This document shows, one piece after another, positions 23,548-35,329 of a stretch of DNA of 64,000 nt. The notes under the pieces are model-generated. The model was given only the letters and a program-made list of their open reading frames with translations. It searched no databases and had not been told where the DNA came from. Within the stretch, counting starts at the first letter, position 1. Each line of letters opens with the position of its first letter. Source of the stretch: Labia minor (lineage: Eukaryota > Arthropoda > Insecta > Dermaptera > Spongiphoridae). Made by a program: the position numbers and the translations under genes. Where the stretch lies: contig OY720350.1 in NCBI GenBank assembly GCA_963082975.1, forward strand, positions 40,603,851 through 40,667,850. Direction: 5' to 3'.

Positions 23548-24139
23548 TTACTATCACGAAAATTTTCAATGGCGAGATTTTGATGTTTTTATACGTTTTA
23601 AAGGTCCCTGAGTCATTTTCACTAAGATTGAGGAAAATGTCTGTCTCTGTGTGTGTGTGTGTGTATGTGTGTGTGTATGTAGACAAAATTACTCAAAAAC
23701 GGTTTGAGCTAGAATAATGAAATTTGGTACATGGGCATTATTCAAAATTCATAGTTTTCTATCAACTTTTGAGAAATGTAGCTCAACCGGAAGAGGGTCA
23801 TTACCTACAACGTTTTGATTTTTTTTTCTTCTAAAGTGACCGTAAAAATAAAGATATATGTTTGATAATTTTTCACATGATTAATAATTGTATAAAACTG
23901 CTATATATATAATTTCAGCTTGACTGAATAACTGAAAGTACCAGTATTAATTTTTAACACTTTAAATCTCACGCGCCAACACGTGACGTGGTGCCATCAA
24001 CAAAGAGCCAAACATGTGCTGGTTCAATAAATATTATTTATTAAATTTAATTTATAATTTAATTTAATTTAATTTAAATTAATATATGTTATTTATTCCA
24101 ATTCAAATTTGCGAGATAGTCGAGTGGAGACACTCCAGA
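23548..24139 (+). mobile_element. HINE-like element R2, copy 1
   Basis: The 5' end is slightly deleted (ACTATCACGAAAA in place of ACTATCTCGCCAGAGATAGT...). A GT microsatellite lies at 23647-23680, followed by TTTGGTACATGGGCATTATT and CACGTGACGTGGTGCC-type text. The 3' end is GCGAGATAGT with the hairpin GAGTGGAGACACTC and a T-run. There is no coding capacity. Confidence 0.7.
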
Positions 24140-24339
24140 TTTTTTTTTATCTAGAAATACTTATAACATACAAAATAACATTTTCAATAAAAGGGACTTA
24201 AGCAATCACACAAGGATGAAAGAAAAAATTCACCCAGTTGTGACTTAAATGTTCATCTATAATAGTATAGAATTATAAAACGAAGGGTGAGATCAGGTAA
24301 AATAAAAAAAATGAAAGCATAATATATATATACTAAAAT

Positions 24340-24600
24340 GAAACTGCTTTGAAAGGAATAAATCGGCTGCCTTTGGAGTTTAGGCATTAAATGTCGGATA
24401 ACCTATTGATATATTTATATTATTATTATAGGAGGGAGGGGGAAAGGATGTGAATGACGATAAAAGGCGATGGCATCCAGCTTCAAAAAAGGATTAGATG
24501 AAATTGACGACGAGTGTTGAAAATTTTATTGGACAACTAAAAATGTGGAGAGTGGACTTTTCTCTCCAGCATTTTTCTCCATCTTTTTTTCTCAGAAACG
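24340..24600. promoter_or_regulatory. Candidate regulatory block between inverted R2 copies
   Basis: This unique GC-richer segment includes AATCGGCTGCCTTTGGAGTT, CGATAAAAGGCGATGG and GACGACGAGTG. It has no open frame of note and no second copy in the window. It lies in the interval bounded by R2 at 23548-24139 and its inverted partner at 25078-25674. Confidence 0.28.
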
Positions 24601-25077
24601 ATCAATTTTATATATACTTCTATATATATACATACTTCTCTCTCTCTATATATATATATGTATATTTATATTAATATTTATATTAATATTAAATCTTAAC
24701 AAATATCTTTTGTAATGCAATTCATAATTTATTATTTTATTTTATAATTAAATTGTTCAAATATGTATGGTCATTAGAAGAGTAATCTTCTCAACTAAGA
24801 TGATAAATGATTATAATTTAGTTTAGTTCAAATTTAAAAAAATCTAAAGAAATATTCATTTCTTTACATAATATATTAAAACCTTATTCAAATTATCTTA
24901 TTTAAACGAAAAGACATTGGAATGTAGTTTTTTTTTTAATTATGTATTAATCAATTCTGCTTTCAGTTCAAATGTCTTTTCATATTTTCTTTATCTAAGT
25001 GGGATTCTTCATAAGAATTTTTTTTTGAGCCCCAAAATGACCTTGAACCTAAAATTTTAATCTAAATAATAAAAAGC

Positions 25078-25674
25078 TGGAGTGTCTCCACTCGACTATC
25101 TCGCTTATTTGAATTGGAATAAATAACATATATTAATTTAAATTAAATTAAATTATAAATTAAATTTAATAAATAATATTTATTGAACCAGCGCATGTTT
25201 GGCTCTTTGTTGATGGCACCACGTCACGTGTTGGCGCGTGAGATTTAAAGTGTTAAAAATTAATTCTGGTACTTTCAGTTATTCAGTCAAGCTGAAATTA
25301 TATATATAGCAGTTTTATACAATTATTAATCATGTGAAAAATTATCAAACATATATCTTTATTTTTACGGTCACTTTAGAAGAAAAAAAAAATCAAAACG
25401 TTGTAGGTAATGACCCTCTTCCGGTTGAGCTACATTTCTCAAAAGTTGATAGAAAACTATGAATTTTGAATAATGCCCATTCTAGCTCAAACCGTTTTTG
25501 CGTAATCTTGGTTACATACATAAATACACACACACACACACATACATACACATACAGATATTTTTCTCAACCTTAGTGAAAATGATTCAGGAACCTTCAA
25601 AACGTATAAAAACATCAAAATCTCAACATCGAAAATTTTCGTGATCGCTATACTTTCTCTTACGAGATAAAGTA
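25078..25674 (-). mobile_element. HINE-like element R2, copy 2 (inverted)
   Basis: On the minus strand the 5' end is ACTTTATCTCGTAAGAGAAAG, a diverged form of the family hairpin. The microsatellite is (TG)n at 25527-25556, and the 3' end is GCGAGATAGTCGAGTGGAGA plus CACTCC at 25078-25100. The reading frame through the microsatellite (25487-25708) is a repeat artefact. Confidence 0.72.
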
Positions 25675-26214
25675 AAAATAAAAAAATATTTATTGCTACT
25701 TTTCGCATATAAATAGATGCTCCCTGCCCCCTCTATCATTTGAGTGACGCATGTGATGATACGATATTAAAATAAAAACCTTCTTTGAGACCTACTGAAT
25801 ATGCATAAAAAATTTCATAAGAATCGGTCCAGCCGTTTCGGAGGAGTATGATTTCAAAATTTTGTGACACGAGAATTTTATATATAAGAAATATTTACTC
25901 GTACATATTATATTACTTAAATAATTATGTACTAAGTTCCTAAAATTTGATATTTTAATAGAGTCTCTTTCGATTTATATAACGCCATTAAATATCTGTT
26001 TAAATTTCTTTATTCAATAAGTAACAGTACATATACATGTATAATAAATAAATAATCTTATCAATGTTAATTTCCTCATTATCAGTTTCCAATTTATTAC
26101 CTCTATTTTCCTTCAAACTAAAATATAATAATTAACTAAAATAAAATTTTTCACTCACGTGAATTTATATTTTTATTATTTCGAATAAAGACGATTAGTT
26201 AAACACGAAGAAAG

Positions 26215-26500
26215 CTCGATGCATAAAGAGGGTATGACGTGGTGGGAGGTGGGAATGAACTATCAAATAATACTCGTGTGAGCTCTATTGCTTGTTTGCA
26301 TGTATTTTGGCCCTTTGAGTCAAATGGGTTTTCTGTTTATTTGTTGGATAATCCCGCATTGGCCCTTTTCTTCCGATCTCAATTCCCTTTTCACCCCTTT
26401 CGTGTGTATTTTATATTACATTATTTTCTTTTATATTTAACACAACGTAGACAGGGTGAATGGTGGGTGACGATGACTAGAGAGGGGTTACAAGAAGGGT
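26215..26500. promoter_or_regulatory. Candidate unique non-coding block
   Basis: This GC-richer segment contains ATGACGTGGTGGGAGGTGGG, TGCTTGTTTGCATGTATTT (an octamer-like ATGCAAA type on the other strand) and GGCCCTTTGAGTCAAATGG. A 105-codon plus frame runs through it into a TA repeat and has no domain features, so I do not call it coding. Confidence 0.25.
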
Positions 26501-26997
26501 CGATTTATATATATATATATATATATATATACAAAAACACTTCAACCTGTGATTAAATACAATCTAGAAATATAAAGACATTTCAATAACAACAAAAGAC
26601 GAAACAAATCATTAATGTTGTTTTATAAAGAAGAAAGAAAAGAAAGAATATATATATATATATAAAGAAAATTTATTATGTAATTTAAATTGAATAATTT
26701 ATTTTAATACAGAGAATGAAAGAACATGATTGAAATTCCTCTCCTCTTTTAGAAATTGAACTGGAAATCTTTTCAATACAAAATAAAATATACTCGGTAT
26801 TATAAGAATACAATTCTATGAGAAAGGTATATTAATTATATCTATACTAATAAAAAAATAAAAACTTTGTTTTTCTTTTGATTATAATTCATTCGTTTAT
26901 TTTAATTTTTATTTTAATTTATTAAGATGAAGAATATCATTTCAATTCAAATTCAATCAAATAAATTAATTAAAAAATGGTTTTATTTATTTTATTA

Positions 26998-27664
26998 CTA
27001 GTTGCCCCCTGTACCCCCGAAGTAATATATAGTATTTCGTTGAAAGTATAAGGTACAAGATATGTAAAAGGTTTTCATCCATTTAGTTGCAATCAGTATA
27101 TTACATTATATTATCATTTCTTTTTGTGTTCTTATTTAAAAGATATTTTAATTTAATCAGTAAATTAATTAGATATTACTATTGTATTTGTTATATCAAT
27201 CTATCTATCCCTGTGGCTCTACGGATCTCGAAAGTATCCCAATCCTGAGCTATAACCATCCTATATAACTCCTACCCTGTCCCATCTGTCCCACGTCCCT
27301 TCCTACATTGTCCACTCACCGCGTTCTTGGTCTTCCCAATCCCACAGGACGTTTCCCACTATTTTTCGCCGATCTTTAATCTACCATTCTAACCATGACC
27401 CCTTCCCATCCCAGCCTTCTCTATTTTATAACCTTAACTATATCTAGAGATGCATAGAGGTCATACAATTCCTCGTTATGCCATCACCGCCATACCCCGG
27501 TGATTTCATCTTTCTTTGGTCCTTTGGTCAATTGTTTTTGTTTATAATTCTAAATTACTAAGTGTCGGTTAAGTAAGAAATTTCTTTTTTTTTTGTTTCT
27601 ATGACAGCAAAAAAGTAAACAAATTACATACATACAAACAAACACTCTCCTTTATATATATAGA
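26998..27664 (-). mobile_element. Helitron-like element H4 (short) with LINE fragment
   Basis: The minus strand begins TCTATATATATAAAGGAGAG at 27664 and ends GGTACAGGGGGCAACTAG with T outside (26998). The TTCTATGACAGCAAAAAAGT and ACCTTTTACATAT-type landmarks match H1 and H2. The terminal hairpin just before CTAG appears deleted. It carries a LINE piece (CTAGAGATGCATAGAGGTCA and so on) like 47440-47470. Confidence 0.65.
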
Positions 27665-28087
27665 TAGATAGCATACATAAATTAACATTTCATCTCTCCA
27701 ATGGATTATAGAGAATTTGAAAAATAAATAATAAAAAATTAATAATTTATTGAATATTGAATGTTATCCTTATGTTTATGTATTATTTTAGTTGAGAGTT
27801 GTAAAATTATTACTTGATTTGATTAAATAAATGAAAATTAAACGAGGAAAAGTTGATATTTACAAAGAAATATGGATAAGAAATAATCTTTAATAAATGG
27901 AAAAATAAATAAATAAATAAACATTGGAATAACTTATTATCATAAGATAATGGAAAAAAAAGATAATCAAATAATATTTCTATAAATATATAAAAAAAGA
28001 AAAACATTTAAAAATGATAAAAAAATACATATAAAAAAAAATGGAAAAATACAATATACGTTTTTCTATTTTAAATACGATCTAAAA

Positions 28088-28542
28088 CAGGCCTGGCCAA
28101 CCCGCGGCCCTCGGGCCGCATACGGCCCACTGTAAAAATTGTGCGGCCCGCCAGATAACTTTATATTTCTTTTATAAATTTCATTTCTCGTCTGTATATT
28201 CAAAAACAGAGAATATAATTGTAAATAAATATAATTAATTCATTTTTTTATTTAAAATACGTCCTACAATTTTTAAACTACATATTGGATTCCAGAAATA
28301 GAAAGAAAAATGTTAGAAATAATAGTAATTAATAGTGAATATATATTTTTTTTTTGTATTTTAAATTGTTATTATTTTTATTTAAAAATAAAAAAATAAT
28401 ATAAAAACATTAAACATTAGTTATCAAGAAAGTATTAAAGGTGTTTTTTAATACATTGTTGCACATTTCCCTAAAATGCGGCCACTGTAGCATTTTTCCT
28501 AATCAAAGAGGCCCATGGAGTCATTTGGGTTGGCCAGGCCTG
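28088..28542. mobile_element. hAT miniature element (CAGGCCTGGCCAACCC ends)
   Basis: The left end CAGGCCTGGCCAACCC is matched by GGGTTGGCCAGGCCTG on the right. The flanks ATCTAAAA (28080-28087) and ATTTAAAA (28543-28550) are a 7/8 target duplication. The 455-bp interior is AT-rich with GCGGCC-rich subterminal parts and no transposase. This terminus type is common among animal hAT (Charlie-like) elements. Confidence 0.88.
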
Positions 28543-28874
28543 ATTTAAAAGAAATGTAAATTCCATAGAAAATAAATAAATAAATAAATCTATTGTAAAT
28601 ATCTAAAAATGAATACAAATATGGTTTATGAAATTCAAATTTAATAAAAAAAAAAAAAAAAAAAAAATTAGTATCCTGCACCATTTGAATTGGAAATTTA
28701 TTTATTTATTTTTATGCATATACATGCAAAGTGCTTGCCGTGTTTTTTTTTATTCTCGCCTTCCCTTAAATAAATAGATGTATTATTTCAAGAGGGAAAA
28801 AGAAAGAGCGAGAGAGAGAGAAGTACAAAATTACTTCATCTGTAAATAGTAATTATATGTCTAACTAGAAAATA

Positions 28875-28876
<2 letters not shown>

Positions 28877-28917
<41 letters not shown>
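28877..28917. repeat. (TA)n microsatellite
   Basis: An uninterrupted TA dinucleotide run of about 40 bp. Similar runs occur at 38657-38699, 54757-54788, 57047-57075 and 63484-63507. Confidence 0.95.
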
Positions 28918-28920
<3 letters not shown>

Positions 28921-29717
28921 GCATTATTATATAAGTTAGAAAACAAATAAGTTGATCTTTTGCGTGACTTCTTATTTTACTCTTTCGTCTCCCTATAAAC
29001 GACTTCCACCCCTCCCTCTCCCCCCCACCATTTCATTTTCAGAAAAGTTAAATAGAATTAGAAAAACCAACACAACAGAGTATTTTCGCCCGTAAGGTAT
29101 TTATATGTATATCAACGAGTTGAAAAAAAATAAAAATAGACTTGATTAAAAGTCATTAAACGTAAGAGGAAATGAGTGACTTGCTTTAGAAAGGACTTCT
29201 CTCTTCTTTCATTTCCCCCCCCCCACTCCCCCCATCCTCCTCTCTCCTATTTTTTATTTGGTCTCTAAGAAAAGTTTCTTATAATTATAGCAATTTATAG
29301 TTAAATGTTAATTTCAATATTAGTATAGATTTAATAAGAGAGCTGCAGGCATTCAAGTCGGTTTCGAGGTGAAAATCCTTACACTCAAAGCTAACACTTT
29401 TATTATACAGACTACCTTGATTACTTTAACATAACGGAGAGACTTAATTATAAATACTAATATATTTTTTTTCCATTATTATTAGATAAATATATAATAT
29501 AATATTACCAATTATTTATTTTAACCATCGGTTTTAAAATTTATATTGAATATATAGCAACGATCATTAATTTAATATAAAAATAAAATAACCAAGGATC
29601 CTGTGGGAAAATTTTCTACAGTTTAGCATTGTAAAATAGAAGAACATAACCGTAATAAGCATCCTAGTATTTTCAGCGTTTAAAAATAGAGTAAATAATA
29701 AAACAATGCAAATATTA

Positions 29718-30173
29718 CGAGCGTTCTTGAAAAGTTTCCGACCTGACCAAGAAAATCGATGTTTTTAATTTTTTTTTTTTTGCTATATTTTTCAACATAA
29801 TCTCCATCAACACTGATAGATTTCTCATAACGGTGTTGTAATTAATTTAATTAATTAATTAAATTTGATTTAATTTAATTTAAGTCTCATCAACAGTTAT
29901 GAATCGACGGAAAATTTGTTTGGATTACGCCTACAGCGCCAAATTGTCGTTAGAAATGGGTTTTCGAAGCAATTTTTGGTCTAACGTTAGGAAATGCGGC
30001 ACTCACTTTACACACAGCTCTCCATATTCATATGGTTTTGCAAAATATTTCGCACAAGTTCAGCTGACATCGTACAGGTCTCAGCTATCTTGAATTTTGA
30101 AAAATAAAACAAAAAAAAAATTGAAAAACATAGTTGTTCTTGGTCAGGACGGAAACTTTTCAGACCACCCTCG
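29718..30173 (-). mobile_element. Mariner-derived miniature element, copy A
   Basis: The family consensus end CGAGGGTGGTCTGAAAAG is diverged on the left (CGAGCGTTCTTGAAAAG) and well kept on the right, with TA outside both ends. The minus strand still encodes mariner scraps: an ERV..NIL helix segment, then FRRFITVDET (the first catalytic Asp block), then the C-terminal SVDGDYVEKY-type segment. It was therefore built by internal deletion of one mariner. Confidence 0.8.
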
Positions 30174-30216
30174 TATATCTTATCTTATTATGCTAGCTAA
30201 AATTGTATATATGTAT

Positions 30217-30330
30217 TTATCTATATATATTGGTTCTCAAAAACCGCTCTAACGATTTTTTTCAAATTCACACTAGATATAGTATTTATAAAGAAAAATT
30301 AAGTTTTATTGATGATATCTCTTGAAACAT
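30217..30330 (+). repeat. Fragment of microsatellite-type repeat R5
   Basis: CTCAAAAACCGCTCTAACGA and about 95 further bases match 35170-35280 in inverted orientation. The second copy also carries TGACGTCAC and AAAACTAATAAAGATG, text shared with R1, so R5 is a distant R1 relative. Confidence 0.5.
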
Positions 30331-30441
30331 ACAGCTTCATTATTAATTTCTTAATTGAAAATTATATATGGAAAACGTCAAAATTTTTAATACTGCCTGC
30401 TAAGACAGTAAAAAAATGACAATTTTTTATCTAAATACATA

Positions 30442-30500
30442 TAGTCCAGCGGTTGGACTGATGTTTTAACGAGTGGATTTCGTCGGTTCGAAACTCGCCG
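30442..30500 (+). repeat. tRNA-like SINE head
   Basis: TAGTCCAGCGGTTGG resembles a Pol III A box and GGTTCGAAACTCG at 30485-30497 a B box, about 30 bp apart. The intervening sequence does not fold into a normal tRNA cloverleaf by eye. It is best read as a tRNA-derived SINE head or tRNA relic. The body beyond 30505 is AT-rich and not recognisable. Confidence 0.45.
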
Positions 30501-30902
30501 GGTGAATCGTTATTTAAAAATGAAAATAATGATTTTGTTATTTTTTTTTCTTTTTATCTATTGTTTACTTTTTAATAAATTACTATTCTATATTTATTTA
30601 TTCATTGTTCTTTTATTAATAAAGTTTTAGATAGTTTTATAAGTTTTAATATTTTTTCAATAAAATATTATTCAATATATTTATTAATATTATTTTATTT
30701 ATTATTATTGAGTACCCGAAGTTCCATTCATTTTAATCAGATTGATGCAATGATGCAACAGTTAATAATTGTAATATTGTAATAAATTTCTATCTTGAAA
30801 ATTGTTACATATTATTCAGGATATTTTAAAAACTATTTCTTTCTTTAATTAATATTCATTTTTTCTATAAGTCAGATATATTTCCAAATATTAAATAATT
30901 TT

Positions 30903-31386
30903 TGAAGTGAAAACTTCTTTAGCGGCGTTGAGCACTTTTGCGGGATGGGGAAAAAGTATAGAACTCGCGTGATCGTGACCAACACCATGAAACCATCTGC
31001 TTTCAAATTTCTTATAACAGAGCGCGAAATTTGAATTGTCATTAGAACTGTTTTATAAATTATCTCTAACATATAAATATATATTTATTATGTAAAGTTC
31101 ATTTCATATATACATATATAATCAAAATTATACGAAATGAACTTCACATAATAAATATATATTTTATGTTAGAGATAAGAATTATAAAACAGTTCGTATT
31201 GCAATATTTTAAACAAAGTTGTGTATTTATATATATATAAATATAAGTTACAAATTTGTTTAAAATATATGTTTAAAATAATATATAAGTTATATATATA
31301 TACATGCATATGAAATTCATCTTTCTCGTGAAATAGCGCGAATTTCGTCTGTTTTAAAATTTCTTACGCAGAAGTTTTCACTTCTG
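30903..31386. mobile_element. Foldback element with AGAAGT/ACTTCT ends
   Basis: GAAGTGAAAACTTCT at the left end recurs inverted at 31366-31382. A near-perfect internal palindrome spans 31046-31190, with arms of about 65 bp (GAACTGTTTTATAAATTATC pairing with the region ending AAAACAGTTC). The left-end text TTTTGAAGTGAAA-CTTCTTTAGCGGCG also occurs at 53811-53837, inside the Helentron-like remnant. Confidence 0.6.
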
Positions 31387-31389
31387 TCG

Positions 31390-32570
31390 GCCAGTCCCAC
31401 GACTGCCAATTTTGCTTTTTTAATTCCGAAAAGCTGCAAAGCACGTTTTTTTGTCTTTAGTTTGTTTTATAACCACTTGGGGCGCTAAACAGTTTTTCAA
31501 AAAAACACTATAGAAAAAAAATATATGTACCTATATATTATATATTTATGTATTATTGAGGAGCACAAGTTCATTAATTTTAATCAGATTGATGCAAATG
31601 TGTAACATTTAATAATTGTAATAAATAATTAAAGAATTGTGTATCAATATTTTTTAAAGGGTAGAGCGAGAGCTCGGTGTCCCAGGTATTAATATTACCA
31701 GCCAAATCCAATAATAATGAATCATTTTTTTTAACTTAAGTACCGAGCCGAGGCTCGGGGTCCCGGTACTCTAATCTTATTATATTATTAAAAATTTTAT
31801 AAATAAAAAAATATATTTATGATCTTTAAAATTTTTCAGGTGATTTTTATGAAAAGTACTAGCAGAATGGAATAGATTTTAGAAAAAAAACATTATAATT
31901 TTTTTTTTCTTAATTAAAGTAATTAATAACTGGTATCAAAAAATATCCAAATTAATTGATTATAATAATTCAAAGTGACTTTTCAAAAGTCCATATTTTT
32001 ATGAATATTATTATTATTAATATTATTATTAACTATTCTACACATATAATTTTTTTAAATAACAATCTATTTCATATTTCAATTAAAAAGTACTTTATAA
32101 ATATAAGCTTAATATAATATTAAATTAATTAAAATGAAAAAATTTTTAATATAAATTATATTTGTGATTATTAGAAAGAAACAAGGAAATTTTTTATATA
32201 ATTGAATAATTCTAGTCACTAATAAACTATATATATTTTTATTCAAATTTTTTTACTATCTTATCTTATATATTAACCGTTAGGTATTAGTACTTAGTAA
32301 TTTGATGATGAATCAATTTTTTGGTATAAATTTTGGTATAAAACCCTTAATGAGAATTTATGTAAATCCTTACGCTGTTCATTCAATGCCTGAAGATAAA
32401 ATTACTATAATAATTTCTAAGTACTAATATATAAGATAAAATAGTAAAAAAAAATTGAATAAAAATGTATATAGTTTATTAGTGATTTATAAATAAGAAA
32501 TTTGCTAGAATTGATCATTTTGAAATGATCGTCGAACATGTATGGACAGAGATTCACATATTATATTAAA
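31390..32570. other. AT-rich DNA with small repeats
   Basis: No gene. The segment at 31553-31630 (TTTTAATCAGATTGATGCAA) repeats 30735-30800. GAGCTCGGTGTCCCAGGTAT (31669) and GAGGCTCGGGGTCCCGGTAC (31750) form a short direct repeat. 32215-32275 and 32405-32480 form a loose inverted repeat (TAATAAACTATATATATTTT and its complement). Confidence 0.45.
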
Positions 32571-32574
32571 ATAA

Positions 32575-32622
32575 GTTGACCTGTGGCCAGGCCCAGAACC
32601 GACCGACGGTTTGAAATAAATT
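32575..32622 (-). repeat. R1 3'-terminal fragment
   Basis: It is the R1 hairpin end (GTTGACCTGTGGCCAGG) and subterminal repeat (ACCGACCGACGG) only. It is cut off directly after the subterminal repeat. Confidence 0.7.
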
Positions 32623-32679
32623 GGGTGGTTGAGTACAAAACCACCCAACCTATCAACCCTAAATCCCGATATTAACCCT

Positions 32680-32835
32680 TGGTCACACAGACTAAGACCC
32701 AGAATCCCAAAAATATTCCCACCTAAATAATCTCTTGAAAATGGCGCCAAAATGGATGCCGAAACGTCGAGAAAATAATCTCACAAAAATACGTGATTAT
32801 ATCCCCGATAAATCTGACAGTAATAATAACAATAA
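32680..32835. repeat. Dispersed repeat R7, copy 1 (GCCGAAACGTCGAG motif)
   Basis: TTGGTCACACAGACTAAGAC through GCCGAAACGTCGAGAAAA to ACGTGATTATATCC matches 52963-53092. The CCGAAACGTC motif is typical near the 3' ends of Penelope-like and related retroelements, but no coding part is present here. The minus-strand frame at 32505-32750 is not conserved in the second copy. Confidence 0.5.
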
Positions 32836-33425
32836 CATTCACGGAGACCTAAACCAACATATATATACATATATATGTATATATATGTCATTAAAAAAAT
32901 TATATTGATTGATAATTTATTTAATTTTGTCAGTTTACTATTAATTGAGGAAAAGGGATGTTAGCACGAGAAATAATAAATAGACTCTCTCTCTTTAAAC
33001 AATTTATTTAATCAATAATATTGTCATAGGTTTCCTCAAAGTTTTTTTTACTATATTTTATTTTATGATTATCAATGTGAAATTCCGCTACTATCCTCAT
33101 TTATTATTTATAATTATTTATTTTACATAAAATGTCAATATGAAATTTATATTTAATTTAACTTTCATCAATCTTTTTCTTTCAATTAAATTAAAATAAA
33201 TTTGAAGAGGAAATTATTCATTTTAGTGTTGAAATCACTTTAAAATATTCCATAGAAGGGGACGAAGAATTTAACTTTGTTGACAGTATACATCATTTAA
33301 TTTTATTACATATGTAAATTCATTTGTTATTAAAGATAAGCCTAATTAATTAATTTTAAGCAATATTTAATTATGTTTTAATATCATTTTCTATATATAC
33401 ACGCCATGCATGTTTATGTATATAT

Positions 33426-34164
33426 TGTCGTATATTGGATATTTAGGTAAGGTATTTTTATAATAGGTTGAAAACAAGTTTAAATTAATTTGGTAGCACT
33501 CTGGATAAATTTAGAATAATAAAGGGTTATTGAATCCGCGACGGTTGATAAGGGAAATGATAAAATTGAATAGGTTCAGATTAAAAATGCATATTTAAAT
33601 TATAACTAAAAATTATGTATTTAATGTAAATAGAAGAATTAATATGATACAATAGATAATAATGAAATTAATAAGAAATTGAAGAAATTGAATGGTACCG
33701 TTAAAATAGAAAGATAAATTAAATGAAATTTAATTTATATTTAGCAATTGCAAATTTTATTAATTATTAAGTGTCGACACTTAGCATGAAAGGGAGAAAT
33801 GGAGAGTTCTTTGGAGCCTTGAGTCTTGAGTGTCTTCCTGCGGATTATCTGGAACATCTCGTGGGCAGCGGCATCTCTCAAATAAAGGGTTAGCCTGGAT
33901 GTTCACTCCTGACAGGGATGTCGTGTCTCCTTCTCCAATTCTTAATCAAGACTGACTAAAATATGTCGAAGCCAATCATCCCCTCCAATCAACTTGGCAA
34001 AATTGTCCACCCCTCACTCCCTCTTGGGTTACGAAGAGGTACATCATATGATGAACATCTGGGGTGCATTTCTATAATTTTCTCTGACAAGTGTTCGATA
34101 AATAACTTTCTAAATTTCCGTTATAATATATATAAAAATGCTATTTTTATGCTTATATATTACA
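33426..34164 (+). repeat. Dispersed repeat, solo-LTR-like, copy 2
   Basis: Same orientation and landmarks as 3905-4728 over most of the length. The internal part at 33775-33960 (including GAACATCTCGTGGGCAGCGG) differs, so one copy has an insertion or replacement there. It begins TGTCGTATATTGG and ends TTACA in AT-simple flanks. Confidence 0.5.
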
Positions 34165-35089
34165 ATATATATATGTAGATAGATATGTTTTGTATATTCA
34201 TACATAAAAATATGGTTCTATTACTTTATTAAAGTGAATTATTTTAATTTTTCAGATGGATCCTGGATTGGTTGTCTCAAAATCCCTCTACTTCGTGGTT
34301 GATAACTTCTTTTGTGACTTTTTGGGTGCACTCAAAGTGTAAAATGTATAATAGTAGATCTATATAATAAAGAAACAATTATATAGATTAAAAAAATAGA
34401 CTCGTAAGTGAGAAATTTTACTATTTATTAAAAATACTACTTACTTATATAGAACAAATAATAATATTAATATTAAAAAATCCCTACTCTGTTAGTAATA
34501 TTATTATTATTAATATTAACTATGTATAACAAGTTATAACAAATTTTGTGAATGCTTTGTGGTATTTTGAATGAAATTAGATTTTATTTGATTTGTCCTT
34601 GTATGTTATTCAAAAGCTCAACATAAGTAATTTTTTTATTAATGGAATATTATTTATACTTTTTTTTAATTTGATATAGAATGCATAGAAAATAAACAAA
34701 TCATACTTCCATTAGGGTTACTAGGCAAATCGTTGCTGAATCAAAATTAAAAGTATATGAAATTATAGTAATATATAATAATAACAATTATCTCTTTAAT
34801 CAATTAAATAAATATTATGAAAAAAAAATAACTTCGAAAATACAAAGATATTAGAATTATATGAATTAATAGAATAAATCAGAAATAAAATATTAAAAAT
34901 AATTTTTATTGTAAATAATTTTAAAATTGAATATTTCATTAAAAACATTATTTTTAATTAATTAATTATTTATTATTTTAATATTTAATACTATTTCTCT
35001 TTTAAATTAAATGAGCCATTTATGATCAGTTTTTGAGTTTATACAAACAGATATCATATATAATATATAATTTAATTTTATTTTAAGAA

Positions 35090-35320
35090 TAGATATGTAT
35101 ATATCTCACAGGCGATGGCCGTGACGTCACATATATACATTTAAATTAAAAAAAAACTAATAAAGATGTACTTTTCCTGAGATGTGATCAATAAAACTCA
35201 ATTTTTCTTTATAAATACTATCTCTGGTGTGATTTTCAAAAAAATCGTTAGAGCGGTTTCTGAGAACCCATTTACATATATACAAACAATTTTTACTCGT
35301 ATAAGAAGATAAGATAATAT
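35090..35320 (-). repeat. R5 fragment, inverted partner of 30217-30330
   Basis: It contains CGTGACGTCAC, AAAACTAATAAAGATG and CGTTAGAGCGGTTTCTGAGA. The TGACGTCA-AAAACTAATAAA layout is the one in R1, but the rest differs. Confidence 0.5.
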
Positions 35321-35329
35321 TATCAAATT

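Noticed and set aside
25487..25708. Frame with Cys/Val repeats in R2 (also 54584-54889)
   Set aside because: Translation of a TG/TA microsatellite inside a non-coding repeat, present in R2 copies with different frame lengths.
26239..26556. 105-codon plus frame
   Set aside because: It ends in a translated TA repeat (IYIYIY) and has no domain or splice context. The underlying DNA is listed only as a possible conserved block.
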